From positions 558,001-622,000 of the forward strand of contig WJXW01000003.1 of assembly GCA_015832175.1 (NCBI GenBank): 64,000 bases of DNA, given 5' to 3'. The position numbers and the translations under genes are program-made. The notes under the pieces are model-generated. The model had not been told where the DNA came from. It saw only the letters and a program-made list of their open reading frames with translations, and ran no database searches. Each line of letters starts with the position of its first letter. The stretch's first letter is position 1. Source of the stretch: Paraphaeosphaeria minitans. Lineage: Eukaryota > Ascomycota > Dothideomycetes > Pleosporales > Didymosphaeriaceae. Shown in pieces: positions 9,423-22,800 of this stretch.

Positions 9423-9438
9423 AGGTTATAAGCCCGGC
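9423..9438 (+). other. Copia A primer-binding site (half initiator tRNA-Met type)
   Basis: Directly after the LTR, GGTTATAAGCCCGGC resembles the complement of the initiator tRNA-Met anticodon arm, whose core is GGTTATGAGCCC, with one G-to-A change of RIP type. Priming from an internally cleaved initiator tRNA is known for Copia-type elements. The match is from memory of the tRNA, so it needs a direct comparison. Confidence 0.55.
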
Positions 9439-9752
9439 CTAGCCTTCTACTACGTAATAGTCTATTAGTAGTACTATTTAGGCATTTACCTATTAGTTTA
9501 AACTACTATAGAGTTTCCTATAAAGGGTAACTTTTAACCCTATAAAGAAAGAGGGCATTTCTAGAAGGAAACTATTTAAGTTATATAACCTTTAGTTTAA
9601 TTCCTTACTAGAATAAAATTCTAGAGACTATATCTCTCTAGAAATATATTTTATTAGAAAGAACTATTTCCTACCTCTCTAGGAGATATAGAGTTAGGAG
9701 GCTTATATGGGTATTCTAGCCTAGCCTAGTTTACCTAGTTATAGTTATCTAT

Positions 9753-10163
9753 TGTTACGTACTAGATAACAACGTGGGACTTAGGCGCTTATAAAGGTGT
9801 GATAAAGCGGCGACAGGGTTATAAACGTAATAAAGAGACGCTAAGTAACTTAGATTAGGTTACGTAATGTGCTTAATTACTTAGCGGCACTAAGCAGTAG
9901 AGCAGGTCACGTGAAGTGCTTAGTTACTTAGTGGCACTAAGCAGCGGAGCAGCCTTAGTATATAGGAACGTAAAGATAGGCTCTCTATACTTATATTTAA
10001 TCTATTTATTAATCTATTATTTAGATTCTAGTAGACTAAATTATTAACTTATTACACTTTGTAAGATACTATTGTATTAATAAGACCTTCTACCTTCTAT
10101 AAGTACTCCTACCTAAGAACTAACCTTAACCCTTTAGGACTAGCTACCCTCTTAGATTTAATA
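9753..10163 (+). repeat. G1 5' LTR
   Basis: Starts TGTTACGTACTAG and ends AGATTTAATA (CA to TA by RIP). It contains a direct repeat of about 38 nt (9868-9905 and 9915-9952; core GTGCTTA(A/G)TTACTTAG), separated by GGTCACGTG. The right half, from about 9953, matches the other LTRs of this family. The left border is less certain than the right. Confidence 0.7.
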
Positions 10164-13100
10164 TCTTAAACACCCTTAACATAAGTACTTTACAAACTTC
10201 TACCTCTTCTATAGCTTTAGGTGCTGCTAAGATTACTCCTATAAAAGATAGTAGTAAGGCGCACAAACCTAATCTCTACTTTAGTAAATAATCTTAAACT
10301 AACGTCTAGATTCTCTAGTTAGACCTCTACTTCTTTAACTTAAATAAACCTTTTAAAGATAAAAAAAAAGTCATCTTCGCAGTAATATATATATAAGGAG
10401 ATATAGAATTATAGATCTATTCTTACCTTAAAAAGTACCTAGGAATAGACTATAATAATAATAACAATAATTACGCAAATAAGTACGCTAATACAGTTAA
10501 TATTATTAAGGATTATAATAACTTTAAGAAATACCTTAAACAACCTTTTAGGATTACTAATAAGGACTTTATTATAAAGGTAAAGATTTAGACTATAATT
10601 TAGAAATAATTAGTAGCTAAGTATATAGCTAAGTTTTATAGATACACTATATAACTTAACTAGGATAATAAATCTCTTTAGAACATGTACAAACAAGGAC
10701 TTAAATAGAAACTATATAAGAAACTCTTACGTAGTAGTGCACGAATCGCTAACCTTAAGAAACTATATAAAGAAACTATTAGAATTAATAGAGAATAGTT
10801 TTTATTGTAATAAGAGCTCTACTAAAACCCTAGAGCAATAAGCTTTAGACAACTAGTAAAAATAGTTTATAAAAACCTTATTAGAATTATCTAAAAGTAA
10901 CAGCTAAGGAACTACTAGAGATACAAACTAATAGAAGATGTCTAGTTTAACTATATAGGTAAAGAAAAAGGAGGAAAGATAGGCCCTAAGTAGCCTAATA
11001 AACGCGTCTCTAATAGAAGTTAATAACTAATAACTAAGACCTATAAATGCTTTATATATAGCAAACTAGGCTATATAGCTAGGAACTATAGATTAAAGAA
11101 TAAAGTCTATTAAACTAAGTTAAATATACTAACTATTAAGGACTAAGAACCTAATAAGGAATAGGAAGTTATTATAACACTATCTAGTTACTAACGCGTT
11201 ACACTAGAGTAAAGTAAGTAATTAGATTTACCTAACTTATAATTATACGAAGATCTAAAAGACAACTTTAACGTATACTATAACGTAGAAGACGTAGAAG
11301 AGATACTAAGATCGTCTACTCCTTACCTATAAAGTAGGCAAGAAGAAGACAACCCTATATCACCTAAGTATAAACTAAATGTTTAGGAATACATAGAACC
11401 CTACTAGGCACTAAAAGGGATACAACCCTATAAAAATAAGGAATTAGACTATATACTAAAGTACTACCTAGACCACTAAAATCCTACACACTAATTCTAT
11501 ATATAGACGCATTGCGAAGAACCAATATACGCACAATATAAGATAGAAAAAAAGGAGAATAAGAAGTAACCTAAAAGGAAACTGCGCTATAGATAGATAT
11601 AGACAGACTACCCTATTACAGCTTACGATAAACACCTCTAGGATAAATAATAAGTAAAATACTTTTCTTACCTTACGCTAAAGGGTAATAAATACTATAA
11701 TATACTTATTAATAGAGACTGTATGTAACTATACTAGTATACGTGTCTAAACTAAGACTATAAATACTACTATATAGCCAAACACTTAGACAGCTTTGCA
11801 AACTACCCTATATAAAAAGTAATAATAGAGCTACTAATTTAACTAGTACATAAGAACAGTAAAGACCGCAAGAGGAAAAATAGAAAAATATCTTTATAGA
11901 AAGAAGAAAAAGATAATCTATATAAGCTATATACTTAAGAATAATAATAGAAGCAGATGCTTAAAAATGTATACTAGGCACTAGAACTTAACTACAACCT
12001 ATATAAACAGATGTCTTTTTTAGGCCTAAACTTAGACAAGAAAACGCCTTTATTAAATTAAATACTATAGTAAGCACAGTATTAATTAAGCTACTAGTAT
12101 AGCTTAAAGGAATATAGGCTTAAGCTCTTATAGACTTAAGAGTAGAAAAGAACTTTATATCTTATTAGACAGTAAAATAAGCAGGACTTATAATATTAGA
12201 GAAAAAAGTACCCTATATTATCTATATTACAAATAGATCCCTAATGCCTAAGACACCTTAGATATACTAGGAGGTTACTACTATAATAACAGTCTAAGAA
12301 TATAGAGAGGAACTTACTTTAGATATCTTACTAGAATCTAAGCATAAGTTAGTCTTAGGATTACCTTAGTTAATAATACATAACCCGCAGATTAACTAAG
12401 GTATAAAGAAAATATTATTTAAACGCTATAATTATATATTATAAGTAAAGCCTACGTATTAACTAAAAATAATAGTAGATAAGGGAGTTATTAATAACAT
12501 AATACCGCGATAGATAGTTAAAAAATAGAAGTACACCTTAGTAGACGCTAGTAGGAACCACTAGGTTAGGAAGCGTAAGAAGGAGGACAACAGCACACCC
12601 TTTACCTTACTAAGAAAGTATAGGAAATAGACATATATGTTTATAGAAAAGGAAGGAAAAGTAAACCTACTAGAATATCGACCCTAGGATCTTACAATAG
12701 ACCTAGAAGAAAGGAAGACGCTACCCTTTAGACTACTATATAGTAAGACAGGAGAAGAACTCCTTAAAGAACGTGATTTTATTAAAATAAACTTTAAAAA
12801 AGGATATATATAACTATTAAAGTTACTAGTAGTAAGCCCTTTTATGTTTGTTAAGAAAAAGGATAGATTAGATAGACTATACGTTAACTACTAACAACTT
12901 AATAACATAATAATAAAGAACTAATATTTACTACTAAATATTACAGAGTTACAAAATTAACTATCTTAAGCTAAGATATTCACAATAATAGATCTAAGAG
13001 ACAGTTACCACCTTATACAAATTAAGAAAGGTAAAGAATAGAAAACAGCGTTTTAATTATACTATAGACTATTTAAATATAAGGTTATGCCTTTTAGACT

Positions 13101-15949
13101 TACAAACGCACTAGCAGCTTTTATAGCACTTATTAATAACGTACTTTATAAATATCTAGACATATTTGTTATCGCGTATATAGACGATATCCTTATCTTT
13201 TCTAAAAACGAATTAGACTACACTAAGCATATATAGATAGTACTAGAAGCACTAAACAAAGTATACCTTTACATTAAACTTAAGAAATGTAAGTTTAATA
13301 TTAAATAACTTAAATTCCTAGAACACATTATTACTACAGAAGGAATTAAGATAGCACTAAGTAAAGTTAAATACATTAGGAACTAGCTAATACTAAAGAT
13401 AGCTAAGAATATCTAAGAATTCTTAGAATTCTGTAGATTTAATTAACAATTCATCTAAAATTACGTAAAGGTTACAATACCCTTAATAAATCTTATAAAG
13501 AAGGATGTACCCTTTAAATAGATAAATAAGTGTAGAATGTTATTCTAACTCCTTAAGATAGTATATATTATAGAACCTATCCTTATTTATTTTAGAAGTG
13601 ATAAACCACTGCGCTTTAAAATAGACACTAGCGATCTTACGCTAGGCGCCTACACTAAATAAAAGTGTAACAGTAAATAGCACCTAATTGCCTATTACTT
13701 ATACAAATTCAATAACGCTAAAACATAATACAACATATATAATAAAGAACTCTACGCTATTATTAAAGCCTTAAAGCACTAGAGGATTTACGCGCTTAGT
13801 TACTTAACGCTAGAAATCTATATAAATTATAAGAACTTTCTAAAGTTCACAATAATAAAAGAACTTACGCTATAATAATAAAGATAGTTGTAGACCACTA
13901 GGTAGTATAAGTTTAAAATTATTTATATAGCTAGAAAAGAAAATGGCACAGTAGACGCTCTTAGCTAATAAAGTAATCTAGTAAAAGAAAAGGTAAAAAC
14001 CTTCTCTATAATCCTTCGTAAAGCCAAAGATAGATCTCTAGAACTAACAGTAGAACTAAATTAACTTTTAGTAATTAACTAAAAAGTTCTAGAATATCTA
14101 TAGACTAAGATTATCTAATAATACCACGATAACTCTATATACAGACACCTAGGCATTACAAAGACAATAGAACTTATCTAAAGGAATTACACCTTTAAAG
14201 GAATTAAGGAAGCTGTAACAACTTATATCTATAAATATATAGAATGCTAGAGAAATAAACATAGTATATATCTTAAATATAGAGAGATATAAGCAATTAG
14301 AATACTAACAGCACTATAGGAAGACATTGCTATAGATTTTGTTACAGGAATTCTAAACTCTAAGGATTTAATAACAGGAATTAAATACAACAGTATACTA
14401 GTAATAGTCTACTAACTAACTAAGTATATTAAGCTTATTCTATACCTTAAAAGAATAACAGCAAAGGAACTCGCTTTTCTTATCCTAGACTAACTAATTA
14501 GACATTATAGAATCCTAAAAACAATTATTAGCGATAAAGATAAGCTCTTCACGTTAAATTATTAGACAACGCTTATAGTCCTACTTAGAACGAAACGAAA
14601 GCTATTAACAGCTTACTATCTATAAACAAATAGATAGATAGAACGTACAAACTAAACTATAGAAACGTACCTACGCATCTACTGCAACAGTTAGAAGAAT
14701 AACTAGGTTTTATTACTACCTATAGTATAGTTAGCCTCTAATAACAAAGTATTAGCAGCATTAGGACATACACTATTCTATGTAAACTACAGAAAACACC
14801 TACATCTCTTTAATTAACAATTTCCTACGATAATTAAAGCAAAAGAAGCTATAGATATAGTAGAAAATATAAAGAAAATACACTAATAACTCTAAGAGAA
14901 TCTTAAGAAAGCTTAGTAGCAATTAATTTTATACTAAAATTAAAAACAAAAAATAGCACTTTAGCTAAAGAAGGGGGATAAAGTATATCTACTTACAAAG
15001 AACCTTTAAACTTAGAAGAAAAAACATAAGAAACTAAATTATATTAAGGTTAGACTATTTTACATTTCTAAGCAAATATTACTAGTAAACTATAAGTTAG
15101 AACTACTGCTAGATGCAAAGATACACCCAGTATTCTACGTATTACTACTAGAACTAGTAGACCCTAATGCACTAGTCGAAACCACCTTCTACTACTAGAC
15201 TAAGGAAGAAAATAAATTTAAGGTTAAAAGAATTCTAGAATACAATTAGCATAACAATATGTATCTTATTAAGTAGAAAGGTTACCTACATAGCGAAAAC
15301 ACTTAGGAACTAAAAAATAATCTAGGAAACTATTAGTAAAAGATTAAGGAATTCTATTACAAACATAAATATACCTAGGAGGATTATAGTACTAACGCTA
15401 TAGTATCTACTATATTAAGCGTTAACTATATTACTATAGAGTAACTAACAGTTGCTGTAGTAGTAGAATAATTAATAGTATCTATATTTATGTCCTTACT
15501 ATCCGCAGTTATTTCTATAGCTAGATATAACGTCTTTTTATAAGCACGCTCTTTAGCCTAAGCTAGTATCTTCTTATTTTATAATAACTACACTATTAGG
15601 AGAGATAACGCCTTCTTATTCTTCTTAATCTTCTTCTTATACTCCTTGTGAGTCTTATCTAGCAACAACTAACTTATGTTTATATAAGGACGACCTAAGT
15701 GAACATATTTAGAACACTTTAAACCTAAACCTAGCATAACGTAGCAAATAGAACCTTTGTAAGGGTTCTCTGTAATAATGTTAGCTTCTTAGATCTTGCG
15801 ATACAATTAATGTTTTTAAACAGTAGAGTTGCTAGGTATAATACTAACAGATATACTTATAGTAAGTAGAGTTAGCAGAACAGCTTACGTAACAATAGCT
15901 AAGATCTAAATATGTAATTTAGGACAAATCTGTAAAAGAGAGAGGATAA
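10164..15949 (+). pseudogene. G1 gag-pol, heavily RIP-mutated
   Basis: Decayed gag with a zinc knuckle near 11048-11095 read as CFIYSKLGYIARNY, an obvious CCHC with Cys and His turned to Tyr. A protease relic follows near 12090. Reverse transcriptase is at about 12820-13450, with AYIDDILIFSKNELDY intact, then RNase H with FKIDTSDLTLGAY and an integrase (about 14100-14900) with DFVTGI and ISDKDKLF. A chromodomain (about 15225-15360) contains NMYLIK-stop-KGYLHSENT, where the stop replaces the chromodomain tryptophan. RT before integrase marks Ty3/Gypsy, and the chromodomain marks chromoviruses. Dozens of stops are spread throughout, so no protein is made. Confidence 0.85.
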
Positions 15950-16366
15950 TATTAGGATCTAAAATCTATATAATAGCAGAAAGCTAGTTTTATATCTAGT
16001 AGGCGCGTAGTAAGGATTAAGCGGGGATTTAAGGCTAGCTACGCCTTAAATAAAGGAGTTATATAACTACTCTCTATAGAGCGCTTAATTACATTGTACT
16101 AGAGCATAATACATGTAACTGCTCTCTATAGAGCGCTCCCTATAGAGCGGACTTTGCTTAGTATATAGAAACGCGAGGATAGACTCTCTATACTTGTGTT
16201 TAATCTATTTATTAATCTATTATTTAAATTCTAGTAGACTAAATTGTTAACTTGTTACACTTTATAAGATACTATTATATTAACAAGACCTTCCACCTTC
16301 TGTAAGTACTCCTGCCTAAGAACCAACCTTAACCCTTTAGGACTAGCTACCCTCTTGGATTTAACA
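15950..16366 (+). repeat. G1 3' LTR
   Basis: Starts TATTAGGATC, the same 10 bases as G2's LTR (original TG changed to TA), right after a purine tract, and ends GGATTTAACA. About the first 230 nt have no match to the G1 5' LTR, while the remainder from CTTAGTATATAG matches closely. It contains CTCTCTATAGAGCGC palindromic repeats near 16065-16150. Confidence 0.8.
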
Positions 16367-17094
16367 GCTATCCCTGCCTACCTTACCTCTAGTAATAGAG
16401 GAGTAATAAGGTGAACTAGGAGTAAAGTCTATACAAGAGTGATTTCTCCTAGAACTAAAGGTATACAAAACTAGGCCGTTTAACTAGTGTTAGGAAGGTA
16501 GTAGTAGGATTAAATTATTCTAGAAACTGCGTGGAAAACAGTTACCTAGGATAGTCCCTACTATATAGCCTCTTCTAGATAAGGGAAATCTAGTAGAGCC
16601 TGGCCTAAGCTAGTTTTACTGCTAAAAAGTAGAACCTATTTACGCCTAGGAAGGCATTTTTTCCCTAAAAAACCTAGGGCTATTCTCTATTATTAAGAGA
16701 TAGAAAAGGTTATCTTTATAAAAGGTAAAAAGGGAACTTAGGGATTATTCTCTAGAAGTTATAAGACCTATTATTATAGGCTTTCTATCTAGTAGAAGAT
16801 TATTAAGGGGTTGTTTAGAGAAAAGTTATATATCTCTAGACAAAAGACCTAGATCTCCTAAGGATTAAGGAGAAGAAGGCATTTTAGGTTTAATTCTAGA
16901 TACCTAAAAAAAAAAAAAAAGGTTTAATCTAGAAACCTATAAGACCTATAACTTCTAAAAAGTAAACTAGAAGTATAAGGCAATTAAACCCCTATAAGAC
17001 CTAAAACTTCTAAATTAAGAAGTATAAGACAATTAAAGCCATATTTTAACCTAGAATCTTATTAAGATCTAGAAGTTAGAGAAGTACTTACCCT
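16367..17094 (+). other. Copia A untranslated leader
   Basis: Region between the G1 insertion and the first recognisable gag codons. It contains an A-run of about 15 (near 16907-16921) and repeated RGACCTA/AGAAGTATAAG words. No protein similarity is visible. Confidence 0.5.
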
Positions 17095-18219
17095 ACTAGT
17101 CCATATATAATAAGACTAGATAAAATAGGAGACTCTCTATTTAAAATCCCTAAGTTAAGTAGTTCTAAGAACTACGAAATTTGGTCTATTAGAATAGAGG
17201 CCTACCTTATTAAAGAGGGTTATCTAGAGGTTATGTCTAGTAATATTTAAGACCTAACTCTAGAATAATAAGTTGTTCTATAAGAAAAAGCTTCTAAAGC
17301 TACTAGTATTTTAAAACTTTCCTTAGAAGATAGCCCTCTAGTATAAACTAGGTTTATAACAAATCCCTATATACTTTAGAATAAGGTAAAAGAACTTTAT
17401 AAGCCAAAGGGATTTAGTAGTGAATTTATACTAAGTAAAAACCTTATTAACACTACTTTAACTAGCCATAAAAATAATCTAGAAAGCTACGTTAATAGCT
17501 TTAAGAGGCTAGTAAATAACCTAGAGGCTAAGTCTATTAATTTTCCTAAAAAATTCCTAGTAGCCCTACTTCTAAACAATCTAAATAGTAGGGATTATGA
17601 GTATATTATTGCAGTTATTACTCAATCTATTAGGATAAACAATAAAAAGGAAGAAGACCTAGATTTAAATTCTATAGTAAGCCAGCTCCTCGACGAATCT
17701 AGGAGACTAAGTTCTATAAGAAAAGGCTCTACTAATAGTAATCTACTTCCTAGAGTAAATGATAATAACTCTAGAGAAGATAAAGAAGACATAGAAATGT
17801 CTATACCTACTAGAGGAAATAGTAAAAAAGACCTTTGTTCCTACTGTAGTAAAGAGGGACATATAGAGTCTAATTACTAGATTAAATTCCCTAATAAAAA
17901 GCCTAAAAACTATAAGGCTAGAAAGGGAAAGTTTAATAAAGAAAGTAGTAATAATACTATTCTAAAAGAAAAAGATAGAGAGACTATTCTTACTACTAAA
18001 AAACCCAAAAATAAGTCTAAGGAAATAGACTTTATACTAGATTCTGGCGCAACTATACATACTTGTTATATAAAAGAGTTATTTACTACTTTAGAACCTA
18101 CAGATACCTCTATTAAATGGGCAAATTCTAATAGCTCTATAGTAGCAAAAGGGATTAGAAATATAGAACTCCTATTTACTAAAACAAGTAAGAAAGTAAC
18201 CTTAAGTAAGGTTTTATTT
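17095..18219 (+). pseudogene. Copia A gag and protease
   Basis: Readable in one frame with few stops. The gag starts around LDKIGDSLFKIPKLSSS, includes YEIWSIRIEAYLI, and ends in a zinc knuckle CSYCSKEGHIESNY followed by a stop (about 17837-17880), where the last Cys became Tyr and a Trp became stop. The protease active site DSGATIHTC (about 18040-18066) is intact. It lies directly upstream of, and in frame with, the integrase frame. RIP damage here is much lighter than in the Gypsy copies nearby. Confidence 0.85.
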
Positions 18220-19364
18220 GTGCCAGAACTAGGTGTTAACCTTATAAGCCTAAATAAACTTACAGAAAGAGGTCTAAATCTAGATTTTACTATATTAGGC
18301 TGTGAGGTTATATCCTCTAGTAGAAATATCCTTATAAAAGAAGAATATAAAGAAGGTGTTACAGTCTTTCAAGCTATAAGTTTTAAAACAGACTTTAAAA
18401 CCTCTAGTAAAATACTAAATACTTTATCTCCTAGGAAAATTAATCCTAGAGAAGAAGAGGTTAATTCTACAAAGAAAATAGTTATTAATAACAACTCTGT
18501 GGAACTATGGCATAATAGACTAGGGCATTTTAATAATAAAGCCCTATTAGCCCTTAAAGAATCCGCTCATGGTATTAAACTAGACAAAAAAAATCTAGAT
18601 AACTCTAGAACTAGTCTAGATTCCTGTCCTATTTGTATTCAGGCCAAGTTAACTAAAAAGGTTAATAAAGAACCTTCTACTAAAGTAGATAATTACTTGG
18701 ACCTAGTACATATAGATATAGGGGGACCTATAAATCCTCAAACTCTAAAAAAGGAGAAATACTTTATTACTTTTAGAGATAGTTTTACAAAGTTTCTAGA
18801 AATAACTCTCCTAAAGAGTAGAGAAAATATTGTAGAGGCTATAAGACAATTTATAACTAAAGTAGAACTACAGAGTTCTTCTAAGATTAAAGCCCTACAA
18901 CTAGATAACGAATTTATATCTAAAAATCTTACAAGATACCTAGAAGAAAAAGGTATTATAGTTCGTTTTTCTAGCCCCTATACACCTGAGCAAAATAGAG
19001 CTGCAGAAATAATAAATAGGCTACTATTAAATAAAGTTAGAGCCTTATTAATCCAATCTAATCTTCCTAAAGTTATATGGGGAGAAGCTCTATTAACTAC
19101 AGTCTACCTATATAATAGAACTCCTAATAGTTCTATAGGCTATAAAACACCATTCTTCCAAAGGTATAATAAAGTACCTAATATAGAAAACCTAAAGATT
19201 TGGGGTTCCCTAACTTATTATAAAGAGCCTAGTAGTCTTATTAAGAAACTAGACGCTAGGGCTACTCCCTACTATCTAATAGGTTATAACTCTAACTAGT
19301 ACCAGTTATTTAATCCTAGCAAAAATAAAATAGTATATGCTAGAGATTGTAAGGTACTAGAAGG
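18220..19364 (+). pseudogene. Copia A integrase, open frame of 359 codons
   Basis: Uninterrupted frame 18220-19299, which really continues the gag-pol frame from upstream rather than starting at the ATG. It begins with GAG-pre-integrase sequence (LWHNRLGHFNNKALLAL, then SCPICIQAKL: the HHCC zinc site) followed by the catalytic core. The three acidic residues lie in LDLVHIDIGGP, ALQLDNEF and SPYTPEQNRAAE. After a stop at 19300 it continues (YQLFNPSKNKIVYARDCKVLEG) up to the G2 insertion. It is a retrotransposon remnant, not a host gene. Confidence 0.9.
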
Positions 19365-19803
19365 TGTTAAATCCAAGAGGGTAGCTAGTCCTAAAGGGTT
19401 AAGGTTAGTTCTTAGGCAGGAGTACTTATAGAAGATAGAAGGTCTTATTAATATAATAGTATCTTATAAAGTGTAATAAGTTAATAATTTAGTCTACTAG
19501 AATCTAAATAATAGATTAATAAACAGATTAAATATAAGTATAAGAAGCTTATTCTTGCGTTCCTATATACTGAGTAGTCCTATACTTCCTAGAATCCTAT
19601 ATGTCCTAGAGTCCCATATGTCCTAGAGTCCTGTGCGGGCGAGTCCTACGCGTCCTAGAATTCCTATATAGGCGAGGCCTATGCAGTCTTTAGGACCCTT
19701 AGAACCTATAACTTATTATCTAACTACTTAGTTAGCTAACTCTAGTAGACTAGTAGTCTAATAAGCTTACGCCCTACTACTTATACATAGCTAGATTTTA
19801 ATA
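19365..19803 (-). repeat. G2 3' LTR
   Basis: 439 nt. Its U3 carries a 17-nt tandem repeat of type TCCTATATGTCCTAGAG (about 19590-19670), interleaved with GGGCGAG-ended variants. The other LTR of the same element has one more unit. Confidence 0.88.
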
Positions 19804-22800
19804 TTATCTTCCCCCTCTAAGCTTAATATCCTTATAAGTTAACTACCTATAAAGTTATTATCTTATTCTATTTAATATTACTATAGTTAAGCTAATTATC
19901 TTAAAAAAGACTACATTTTTGCAATAATTACCTATTTATACTACACTAAGAAGAAATACGCTTATTATCTTTCTTCTTTACACTCTTAGTGTACTAACTA
20001 CGTTAGGTAAGAAAACTAAACGTATAAGCCTAAAGAGATCCCTTTACTAGATTATTTAAAAATAGATGCTAAAATAAAGAGGTTAAAGAAGTTAGAGGCT
20101 AAAGAAGAGGCAAAGCTCTATATTAAGGAAGAGCTAGCTAAGGCAGCTCTCCTTTACGCCTATTAGGTGTAAGAGAAGATAGCGCGTTTACGCAATTAGT
20201 AAAAGAAATTATATTAGAAGAAATAAGAACTATTTAATTATAGTATAAGTACTATAGACAAGTTAGAAGCGCTTAAGGCGTAGGAGGAGTTAGTGTAGGC
20301 TACTGTGTTAATAAATCCTAACGCGCTATTAGGCGCTAAGGTAATTAACTAGTCTATTTTATAGGCTAGCCCTTATACTAGTGGTAATTCCTAGGTGCGT
20401 CCTAGTTGTCTCTTTATAATTTCTAGCGTTTAATTATAGAAGTTGTTTATCTATTATTAATAGTTAGAAAGGTTTTCTTTAGGTTCCTATGTGTTTTTAC
20501 TAGATAAATACCCTTTCTATTTAACAAGGTATTCTTTAGTGTCTATATACGCATTATATACTTATAAGATTTGTTCTACTTTAAATTTAGTTTCTTCCTA
20601 AGCTTAGTAATAGAAGGTGGTTTTAACTAGTGTTTTAGGGTCTGCTAGTTCTAGTAGTAATACGTGAAATACTAGGTATATCTTTACATCTGGCAGTAGT
20701 TCCAACTTATAGTTCACTAGTAATATTCACTTAAAAATGTAAAATAGTCTAACCTTAATATAATCTAGTTTCTTGTGTTTTTTCTTCTAAGTTTAAAGGT
20801 TCTTTGTAAGTAGATATGCTTTATCCCCTTTCTTTAGCTAAGGTGCTATTTTTTATTTTTAATTTTAATATGAAATTAATTGCTGCTAAGCTTTTTTAAG
20901 ATTCTCTTAGAGTTATTAGTGTATTTTCTTTATGTTTTCTGCTATATCTATGGCTTCTTTTACTTTAATTGTTGTAGGAAATTATTAATTAAAGAGATGT
21001 GGGTGTTTTCTGTAGTTTACATAGAATAGTGTATGTCCTAATACTACTAATACTTTGTTATTATAGGCTAACTGTGCTATAGGTAGTAATAAAACCTAGT
21101 TATTTTTCTAACTATTATAGTAGATGCGTAGGTACGTTTCTATAGTTTAGTTTGTACGTTCTGTCTATTTATCTATTTATAGATAGTAAGCTGTTAATAG
21201 CTTTTGTTTTATTCTAAGCAGTGCTATAAGTGTTGTCTAATAATTTAACGTAAAGAGCTTATCTCTATTGCTAATAATTATTTTTAGGATTCTGTGGTGT
21301 CTAATTAGTTAGTCTAGGATAAGAAAGGCGAGTTCCTTTGTTGTTATTCTCTTAAAGCATAGAATGAGCTTAATATACTTAGTTAGTTAGTAGACTATTA
21401 CTAGTATACTATTATATTTAATTCCTGTTGTTAGATCCTTAGAGTTTAGAATTCCTGTAACAAAATCTATAGCGATATCTTCCTATAGTGCTGTTAGTAT
21501 TCTAATTACTTACATTTCTCTATATTTAAGATATATACTGTGTTTATTTCTCTAATATTCTATACATTTGTAGATGTAAGTTATTATAGCTTCTTTAATT
21601 CCTTTAAAGGTGTAATTTCTTTAGATAAGTTCTATTGTCTTTGTAATACCTAGGTGTCCGTACATAGAGTTATTATAGTATTATTGGATAATCTTAGTCT
21701 GTAGATGTTCTAGAACTTCTTAGTTAATTACTAAAAGTTAATTTAGTTCTACTGTTAGCTCTAGAGATCTATCTTTGGCTTTACAAAGGATTGCAGAGAA
21801 AGTTTTTACTTTTTCTCCTACTAAATTACTTTATTAGCTAAGAGTATTTACTCTACTATTTTCTTTTTTAGCTATATAGATAATTCTAAACTTATACTAC
21901 CCTGTAGTTTACAACTATCTTTGTTATTATAGCGTAAGTTCTTTTATTATTGTGAACCTTAGAAGGTTCTTATAATCTATATAGATTTCTAGCGTTAAGT
22001 AACTAAGCGCATAAATCCTCTAGTGTTTTAAAGCTTTAATAATAGCGTAGAGTTCTTTATTATATACGTTATATTGTGTTTTAGCGTTATTAAATTTGCA
22101 TAAGTAATAGGTGATTAAGTGCTATTTACTATTATATTCTTATTTAGTATAGGCGCCTAGCGTAAGATTGCTAGCGTTTATTTTAAAGCGCAGTAGTTTA
22201 TTACTTCTAAAATAAATAAGGATAGGTTCTATAATATATACTATCTTAAGGAGTTAGAATAACATTCTACACTTATCTGTCTATTTAAAGGGTACGTCCT
22301 TCTTTATAAAATTTATTAAAGGTATTATAACCTTTACGTAATTTTAGATAAATTGTTAGTTAAATCTATAGAATCCTAAGAATTCTTAGATATTCTTAGC
22401 TATCTTTAGTATTAGCTAGTTCTTAATATATTTAACTTTACTTAGTGCTATCTTAATTCTTTCTGTAGTAATAATGTGTCCTAGGAATTCGAGTTATTTA
22501 ATGTTAAACTTATATTTCTTAAGTTTAATATAAAGGCATGCTTTGTCTAGTGCTTTTAGTACTGTCTATATATGCTTAGTGTAGTCTAATTTGTTTTTGG
22601 AAAAGACGAGGATATCGTCTATATACGCGATAACAAATATGTCTAGATATTTGTAAAGTATGTTATTAATAAGTGCTATAAAAGCTGCTAGTGCATTTGT
22701 GAGTCTAAATAGCATAACCTTATACTTAAATAGTCTATAGCGTAATTAAAACGCTGTTTTCTATTCTTTACCTTTTTTAATTTGTATAAGGTGGTAACTG

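Larger units (their letters stand above)
9753..16366 (+). mobile_element. Gypsy (chromodomain type) element G1
   Basis: 5' LTR 9753-10163, internal region 10164-15949, purine tract (AAAAGAGAGAGGA) and 3' LTR 15950-16366. Flanking pentamers are TCTAT on the left and GCTAT on the right, four of five matching. It is inserted in the leader of Copia A in the same orientation. Its internal sequence, U5 and the stretch after the 5' LTR (CTTAAACACCCTTAACATAAG) match G2, so the two belong to one family. The two LTRs share only their right half; see findings. Confidence 0.85.
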
